DNA of 45,509 nt, taken from an uncultured Gammaproteobacteria bacterium (lineage in GTDB: Bacteria > Pseudomonadota > Gammaproteobacteria > GCA-001735895). Positions 40,627-45,509 of this stretch are shown here, in pieces. The DNA lies in assembly GCA_947259305.1 (NCBI GenBank), contig CAMYML010000003.1, forward strand, positions 1 to 45,509, read 5' to 3'. The notes under the pieces were generated by a model. That model saw only the letters and a list, made by a program, of their open reading frames with translations, did no database searches and was not told the DNA's origin. A program made the translations under genes and the position numbers. Position 1 is the first letter of the stretch. Each line of letters starts with the position of its first letter.

Positions 40627-41481
40627 ATGAAGCTAGCTTACAAACTACTCGCCCTGGCGTTGCTGGTATCCACCGTTCAGGCGGCTTCCATAACGACCAT
40701 TCAATTGTCGAACCGTCCAGCCGCGGAAATCATACCCATCGTCAAACCGATGCTGGGGGCTGATGACGTGATTACGGGCCAGGGTTTCAAAATTTTTCTG
40801 CGCTCGTCAGCGCAAACACTGGCACAGATAAAGGAGATGATCGATGCGCTGGATATTGCCTCGAAAATACTGCAGATATCCGTTTTCCAGGGCAACACCC
40901 GGGGTCTCAGCGCCCTGGGTATTGGCGGCAATATTCAAATCGAAGGGGGCGCTGCCAGTGTCGACATTGGAACCAGGAGAAACCAAACCGGTGGTGCCGG
41001 TGGCAGCATCACTTACAGTACTAGAAATGGTAGCGGCAACATCAACAGCAGCAGTACCCGCATGCGTCTGCAAGACAATCCGCTGCACCAGATACGAGTC
41101 ACCGAAGGCAGCGAGGCTTATATCGAAACCGGCCAGCAAATTCCCTATTTCTCAGGCGCCAACTGGATCGTACCCGAGGCGGTTGCGGGCGGTATCGAAT
41201 ACAAGGATGTGACTACCGGCTTCTACGTGCTGCCGCGTATCCACGGCGACAAGGTCACTCTGCAGGTCAGTCCGTTCAGGAATTCACAGGCTAATGCAGG
41301 TGGCGGCAACATCGAAACCCAGTATGCCAACACCACCATAAGCGGACGAATCGGAGAATGGTTGCTGATCGGCGGCGTCACCGAGCAACTCAAGCGTGCG
41401 CAAAGCGGCACTGGCAACTACAGCTCAACGCAAAGCAGAAGCAATCAAAGCATCTGGATCAAGGCTGACCTGGTTCAATAA
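40627..41481 (+). CDS. Short secretin-like outer membrane protein (mini-secretin)
   Basis: The protein has 284 residues from the ATG at 40627. TTG at 40624 is also possible, being 9 bases after GGAG. A signal peptide (cleavage after V-Q-A, near 19) is followed by an N-domain (I-Q-L-S-N-R-P-A-A-E-I-I-P-I-V-K-P-M-L, as in secretin N1/short domains). A gly/ser/asn-rich linker spans about 100-145. Then comes a reduced secretin-like core (G-S-E-A-Y-I-E-T-G-Q-Q-I-P-Y-F; T-T-I-S-G-R-I-G-E-W-L-L-I-G-G-V). GspD/PilQ secretins have 600 or more residues. No type II, IV or filamentous-phage gene is nearby. It may be a stand-alone pore, a secretin-domain binding protein or a remnant. Confidence 0.78.
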   Translation: MKLAYKLLALALLVSTVQAASITTIQLSNRPAAEIIPIVKPMLGADDVITGQGFKIFLRSSAQTLAQIKEMIDALDIASKILQISVFQGNTRGLSALGIGGNIQIEGGAASVDIGTRRNQTGGAGGSITYSTRNGSGNINSSSTRMRLQDNPLHQIRVTEGSEAYIETGQQIPYFSGANWIVPEAVAGGIEYKDVTTGFYVLPRIHGDKVTLQVSPFRNSQANAGGGNIETQYANTTISGRIGEWLLIGGVTEQLKRAQSGTGNYSSTQSRSNQSIWIKADLVQ

Positions 41482-41588
41482 ACCGCGACCTGTTGAAAAC
41501 AGGGCTCTCGATTATCTCTCCGTTGAATAATGCTGAATAGGTGACCCCGTTATTTGTTTCAATGGCGTCAAATGTGAAGCCTGGCCCC

Positions 41589-41724
41589 AATGGCACCTAC
41601 TTAACAGAAATATGGTCATTCCCGCGCAAGCGGGAATCTTGTAACAGCTGCTGTCCGGGGGTATCAAGACCGATACGTCGGACCGCCACTTACGCGGGTA
41701 TGACGCCCTTAAGTAAGTGCCATT
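41589..41724. mobile_element. 136-bp MITE-like element with terminal inverted and flanking direct repeats
   Basis: The termini AATGGCACCTACTTAA (41589-41604) and TTAAGTAAGTGCCATT (41709-41724) are inverted repeats with one mismatch. The 13-bp GAAGCCTGGCCCC flanks the element directly on both sides (41576-41588 and 41725-41737), like a target duplication. A second nested pair GTCATTCCCGCG (41615-41626) and CGCGGGTATGAC (41693-41704) lies inside, with the REP-like stem ATTCCCGC/GCGGGAAT (41618-41637). GATACGTCGGACCGCC (41672-41687) is shared, inverted, with the 18.9-kb repeat. There is no transposase gene, so it would need one in trans. It sits between the secretin-like gene and the CNNM gene; the rest of the gap 41482-41796 shows no gene. 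Confidence 0.7.
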
Positions 41725-41796
41725 GAAGCCTGGCCCCGTTATTACGTCTGGATAAGTTGGTGTGGCGGGCTCGGGTCTTACCGGCGATTGTATCGG

Positions 41797-43056
41797 TTAC
41801 ACCGATTCGATTTTCAGTTTTACTATCGCTTTATCAGTACGCTTATCCACGCTGAATTTATAGCCCTGTTCAATCATGCTTTCGCCGTAATCCGGAATAT
41901 GACCGAGCTGGTGCATTACCAGGCCGCCAATGGTGTACGAGACCTTGGTATTCAAATTTATTTCCAGCAGGTCATTTACTTCAGATACGGACAATCGTGA
42001 ATCGACCAGGTAAGAATCGTCGTCGAGAGTCTCGAATACTTTTTTCCTGCGCGGCAGGTACTCCTCGAAATCGTAACCGACATCGATATCGCCGACTACT
42101 TCCTCGATAATGTCTTCCATGGTAATAATGCCGATTGCCGAACCGTACTCATCGACGACAATCGCCATATGATCTTCTCGCTGGCGCAGAATCGGCAGCA
42201 GTTCATCGATGGTTTGAAGCTGCAATACATACTGTGCAGGCTTGATCAAATCCTCCAGTTTTTTCTGGGTTGTAGAGCTTTCCATCAAGTCCCAGGTGGT
42301 CAGCGTTGCGATACCGATGATATTGCTGATATTTCCCTTGTACACCGGCAAGCGGTTATAGCCTTTACGCCGAACCGTCGCGATTGCTCTCAATATCCCG
42401 CGATTGTGACCAATGGCCGTCACGTCGGATATGGGGATCATCGCTTCACCCACGGTTGTATCGCAGAACCGTATGACCCGGCGTATACGGCCCCGGTCGA
42501 AGGCGTCGATCGAAGACGTTCTCTCGGCCATCTCGACCACCGACCGAATCTGCTCGCGGGTCATAAACAGGTTTTGTTCGACTTTTCCGCCACCCAGCAG
42601 CCGAGCCAACAGTCGTGCAATACGCGAAAAAACAAAAACAATCGGGTAAAAAAGCAGCGAAAATACTTTTAAGGGAAATATGGCAATGGGCGCAATTACA
42701 TCGGATTTTTGTTGAAAAATACTCTTCGGGACAATCTCCCCGAGGATCAACAGGACCGGGGTAAATACCAGAAACGCGTAAAAATCTCCGCGCTCGCCAA
42801 ACAGGCCGATAAACAAAACGGTGACCAGGCTGGTGAGTGCGACGGTAGCAATATTGGTGCCTACCAGGGTCGTGCCCAGCATAACGTCCGGAGACTTAAA
42901 TAATTCGAGGACTTCCCTGGCGCCACGGTGGCCCTGGTTTGCCCTGGCCGTCAACTTGACCTTGTCCGAATTGACCAGCGCGATTTCCGAACCGGAGAAA
43001 AAGCCCTTGATCAACAACAAGACTACGATTCCGAAAATTAGCCACAGGATGGTCAT
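41797..43056 (-). CDS. CNNM/CorC-HlyC family transporter or regulator protein, second of pair
   Basis: The protein has 419 residues. An N-terminal DUF21 (CNNM) membrane domain with about four transmembrane segments (1-190; F-F-S-G-S-E-I-A-L-V-N-S-D is its hallmark) is followed by two CBS domains (about 200-320) and a small CorC_HlyC transporter-associated domain at the C-terminus (Y-L-V-D-S-R-L-S-V-S-E-V-N). Related proteins are magnesium/cobalt efflux factors or sodium-coupled magnesium transporters. It is co-translated with the preceding paralogue (ATGA overlap at 43053-43056), so the two may form a heteromer. Confidence 0.9.
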   Translation of the reverse strand: MTILWLIFGIVVLLLIKGFFSGSEIALVNSDKVKLTARANQGHRGAREVLELFKSPDVMLGTTLVGTNIATVALTSLVTVLFIGLFGERGDFYAFLVFTPVLLILGEIVPKSIFQQKSDVIAPIAIFPLKVFSLLFYPIVFVFSRIARLLARLLGGGKVEQNLFMTREQIRSVVEMAERTSSIDAFDRGRIRRVIRFCDTTVGEAMIPISDVTAIGHNRGILRAIATVRRKGYNRLPVYKGNISNIIGIATLTTWDLMESSTTQKKLEDLIKPAQYVLQLQTIDELLPILRQREDHMAIVVDEYGSAIGIITMEDIIEEVVGDIDVGYDFEEYLPRRKKVFETLDDDSYLVDSRLSVSEVNDLLEINLNTKVSYTIGGLVMHQLGHIPDYGESMIEQGYKFSVDKRTDKAIVKLKIESV

Positions 43057-44558
43057 GACGCTTTCTCCACCATGTCTGCCTCGTCTTCCGGTTCGTACTC
43101 CATTGAATCATCGACGTCTTCCGGAATGTCATCGATTTCTTCTCGGGTTTCCGCCCGCGGATCGATTTCTTTTTCAGCCTGAACAACGCCTTCTTTCTGG
43201 TCGAAGTCTTCCGGGTCGACCCCCTTGGCCACCCGCACCCGCGAAATTCGGTGATCGTCCATTTCCAGGATCTGGATAATGATGTCTTCGAACTCCACCT
43301 TGTCGCCTTCACGCGGCAAGCGATCGAGCAGGCGAAATGCAAAACCCGCGACTGTCGTCATCCGCGGATCTTCAATGCCAAAGTTGGTCAGATTATCGAA
43401 ATCGTTTAATTTCATATCACCGGGCACTTCGTAAATGTTGTAGTCTTTTTCTTCATAATACCCGGCGGTTGCGCGCGAACCGCCACTGATATCGCCAAAG
43501 ATAAAATTCAATACCCCACGCATGGTGATAAATCCCTCTACTCCGCCAAATTCATTCAGGCAGACCGCGGCACGCACCTCGTTCACCTGAAAGAAATCGA
43601 ACATTTCATCGACTTTTTTAGTCAATGGCACGACCACGGGTGGATGCAGAATATCTTCATGCCGCAGTTCCGTCTGATCCACATCATCGAGCACCAGGCG
43701 TAAAATATCTTCGGCATGTACAAAGCCGACGATGTTGTCTCGATGGGTTTTAAAAACCGGTACCCGGGGGTGCCGATAGGCGACGAATTTCTCGATGATC
43801 TCCGGGACGCTCATTTCGACGTTGAGAAACGCCATTTGCGTTCTCGGCGTCATAACCTCGACAATCTCGGTTTCGTTGGCTTCCAGCAAGTTATAGATGA
43901 GCGCCCGTTCGGTAGCGTCCAGCTCACCTTCTTCCGACACCTGTTCCACCAGGGTCAGAAATTCGTCAACCTGCAAAATATTGTCCGCGGCTTTCACTTC
44001 ACCAACGATCCGCGTCGTGACCCAGTCAGCGATGCCTCGAATTGCCCAGCGTATCGGCGCAATCAGGTTTATCCACAGCGCAAGGGGCACGGCAACGATG
44101 CGCGTGCTGTATCTAATCGGGTTCGATACCGCAATCGTTTTTGGAGTGACCTCACCGAAAAGCAGTAATAGCGGCACCATCACCAGCAGGTTGATCATGA
44201 CCACTCTGTCCATCGGGTACAGCGTAACCAGGATGGACACCATGTTTGCCGCGGCGGCAATGTTGACCAGCTCGTTGCCGCTCAATATCGAAATGATCAG
44301 CTTTCTGGGCTGGTCCAGCAGCTCGTGGATGGTTTCGGAGCGGGGGTTTTGCTCCTTGCGAAGCTGTTGCAGATCCAGTCGGGAGAGGGAAAAAAGAGCG
44401 GTTTCAGAGCTTGAAAAGAAAGCCGAACAAAGTAGCAGGCAAAACTGTATCGCCAACCGGATAATCATATCCGGCTCGGATAGCAGCGCGACGTCGAACG
44501 CGAAATACTCGATCACCGACTGCCAGTACAGACTCAGGTGGTGCAGCAATTGTTCCAT
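43053..44558 (-). CDS. CNNM/CorC-HlyC family transporter or regulator protein, first of pair
   Basis: The protein has 501 residues. It has the same layout as the next gene: DUF21/CNNM membrane domain (F-F-S-S-S-E-T-A-L-F-S-L-S-R near 46-59), CBS pair (about 210-340) and CorC_HlyC domain. It adds a C-terminal acidic extension of about 55 residues (many Glu/Asp), which is unusual and could bind cations or a partner. Sequence identity to its neighbour seems moderate, so the pair is not a recent duplication. The start lies next to a 235-bp gap (44559-44793) with AT-rich sequence and no other gene. Confidence 0.9.
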   Translation of the reverse strand: MEQLLHHLSLYWQSVIEYFAFDVALLSEPDMIIRLAIQFCLLLCSAFFSSSETALFSLSRLDLQQLRKEQNPRSETIHELLDQPRKLIISILSGNELVNIAAAANMVSILVTLYPMDRVVMINLLVMVPLLLLFGEVTPKTIAVSNPIRYSTRIVAVPLALWINLIAPIRWAIRGIADWVTTRIVGEVKAADNILQVDEFLTLVEQVSEEGELDATERALIYNLLEANETEIVEVMTPRTQMAFLNVEMSVPEIIEKFVAYRHPRVPVFKTHRDNIVGFVHAEDILRLVLDDVDQTELRHEDILHPPVVVPLTKKVDEMFDFFQVNEVRAAVCLNEFGGVEGFITMRGVLNFIFGDISGGSRATAGYYEEKDYNIYEVPGDMKLNDFDNLTNFGIEDPRMTTVAGFAFRLLDRLPREGDKVEFEDIIIQILEMDDHRISRVRVAKGVDPEDFDQKEGVVQAEKEIDPRAETREEIDDIPEDVDDSMEYEPEDEADMVEKAS

Positions 44559-44793
44559 TGTAATTTTGACTTATTAACTGGCCAGGGGGGTGCTCGCTCA
44601 TTTAAGCAGCATGCTCCTCAAGATTGAAACAGCATCAATATGTCTCAATATAGCTTTGATTTCAATATAAAACTTTTGCTCTGATTTGAATTCTCAATAA
44701 TAATATTCCGAAAATATTCATTTCAGATGAACCTGGGCGTTATAGCCATCGTCAGTCACATTGACGAAAATCAGGCAAAACAAAGGGTCGCTT

Positions 44794-45509
44794 CTAAAGC
44801 CGGTATTTCAGGCTGAGCCAGACTACGCCGATCCTGTAATCCGGCGATGTCTCACCCAGGTTCAGCACATTGTCGATCGTGCCCGGAATCACTTCGTCGA
44901 GATTCCAGTTTTTTTCCGCGTACACTTCGTAGGCGTAACTCGCCCGGTAAGACAAGTTATCCGAATAATCGTATTCGGCAAAAATTTCGATATTATCCAG
45001 ATCGCTCTCCAGGTCGGGCAAGGGCGTCAGGGACGCATCTGAGAAATCAATTTCGCCGGTCGCGTCGGTATGGACATATTCGACGCCCAGGCGGAAGCCC
45101 TCTTCGGCCGGCACGTAATTCAGGCCGAGGCCCAAGGTATTGATCGTGTCCTCGTTTTCGGCCGACCAATCAGGGTCGCCGGCGACGCTGCTGCCGTCCT
45201 GGGATGATGCAATAACGGCCCGGTTCAGGTAGCCGGTAAGCGAAATCTCGTCGTTGAGCAGTAACTGCACATCAAATCCGATCGACAGGTCTTCGCTGTC
45301 CGTAAGGCCCACCGCCGAGTTGGAATAATCGGCGCTGGACTGGTCGAGACTGATCATCACAAACCATCGGTCGTTGCTAATGAAATCGATGTTGAGAGAT
45401 GCGCCGACCGTGTCCCTGTCCGCCAGGTTGTATTTGCGCAGTTGCGGATTTTCAGCCGGGATCAGTTCTGCCAACACGTCGTAGCTGTCCGCCTCGCGGG
45501 AAGCGCCTT
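44794..45509 (-). CDS. Outer membrane beta-barrel protein, MtrB/PioB-like, C-terminal part
   Basis: The frame is open to the window end, so the start lies beyond it; 238 residues are visible. The alternating hydrophobic and polar residues of strands, and the end Y-R-I-G-V-V-W-L-S-L-K-Y-R-L, mark an outer membrane barrel. R-K-Y-N-L-A-D-R-D-T and V-L-N-L-G-E-T-S-P-D-Y resemble the MtrB/PioB family, the porin sheath for multiheme cytochromes in extracellular electron transfer. No cytochrome gene is visible in the window, so the family is likely but the function is open. Separated by 235 bp from the CNNM genes. Confidence 0.68.
   Translation of the reverse strand, partial: GASREADSYDVLAELIPAENPQLRKYNLADRDTVGASLNIDFISNDRWFVMISLDQSSADYSNSAVGLTDSEDLSIGFDVQLLLNDEISLTGYLNRAVIASSQDGSSVAGDPDWSAENEDTINTLGLGLNYVPAEEGFRLGVEYVHTDATGEIDFSDASLTPLPDLESDLDNIEIFAEYDYSDNLSYRASYAYEVYAEKNWNLDEVIPGTIDNVLNLGETSPDYRIGVVWLSLKYRL

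Overview
The window (about 45.5 kb, GC-rich) looks like chromosomal DNA of an uncultivated, probably marine, aerobic gammaproteobacterium. This is inferred from gene content: a Pol II-type DNA polymerase, a NavMs-like sodium channel, a Na/phosphate cotransporter, an MtrB/PioB-type outer membrane barrel and several methylated-amine catabolic genes. No rRNA, tRNA, CRISPR array, prophage or complete insertion sequence was seen.

Layout. 1-1100: the end of a FAD oxidoreductase and a secreted pentapeptide-repeat protein. 1165-9929: a divergent catabolic locus around a LysR gene (4562-5446). Leftward run an enolase-superfamily enzyme, a NylB-like serine hydrolase and an EamA exporter. Rightward run a trimethylamine-dehydrogenase-like flavoprotein, a DapA-family lyase and a non-pyrrolysine MttB homologue. 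10031-14285: a choline-kinase-like phosphotransferase, a creatininase-like protein, a large zeta-toxin-like P-loop protein and a GFA-family protein. 14386-18745: polB translationally coupled behind a LysR gene that diverges from a D-cysteine desulfhydrase/L-cysteate sulfo-lyase-like gene. 18999-21125: a DegT-type aminotransferase and a DUF4412-like secreted protein.

21205-30902 is a second methylated-amine module. It holds a GcvA-like LysR diverging from an orphan TAT-exported family 5 binding protein, a dimethylglycine-dehydrogenase-like enzyme overlapping a second MttB homologue, then a cupin and a divergent serine hydroxymethyltransferase. The working model is uptake, demethylation to a C1-folate, and C1 disposal through SHMT. 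31959-35820 is an amide/hydantoin-type operon whose hydantoinase genes have collapsed into a 118-residue hyuA/hyuB chimera, followed by PhzF-like, M19 and M20 genes.

35832-45509 is mostly membrane and envelope: a voltage-gated sodium channel, a Na/Pi cotransporter, a second NylB-like hydrolase, a very short orphan secretin-like protein, a 136-bp MITE-like element, two overlapping CNNM/CorC genes and the C-terminus of an MtrB/PioB-like barrel.

Small repeats are frequent: REP-like ATTCCCGC/GCGGGAAT stem-loops, a 36-bp direct repeat with a 22-bp hairpin, and a hairpin shared by two convergent stop codons. Palindromes that look like LysR operators sit in all three LysR divergent intergenic regions. 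The most unusual items are the corrinoid-less MttB modules, the hyuA/hyuB deletion scar with its CTG-started PhzF neighbour, the P-loop protein, the mini-secretin, and several enzymes that have lost canonical metal ligands.
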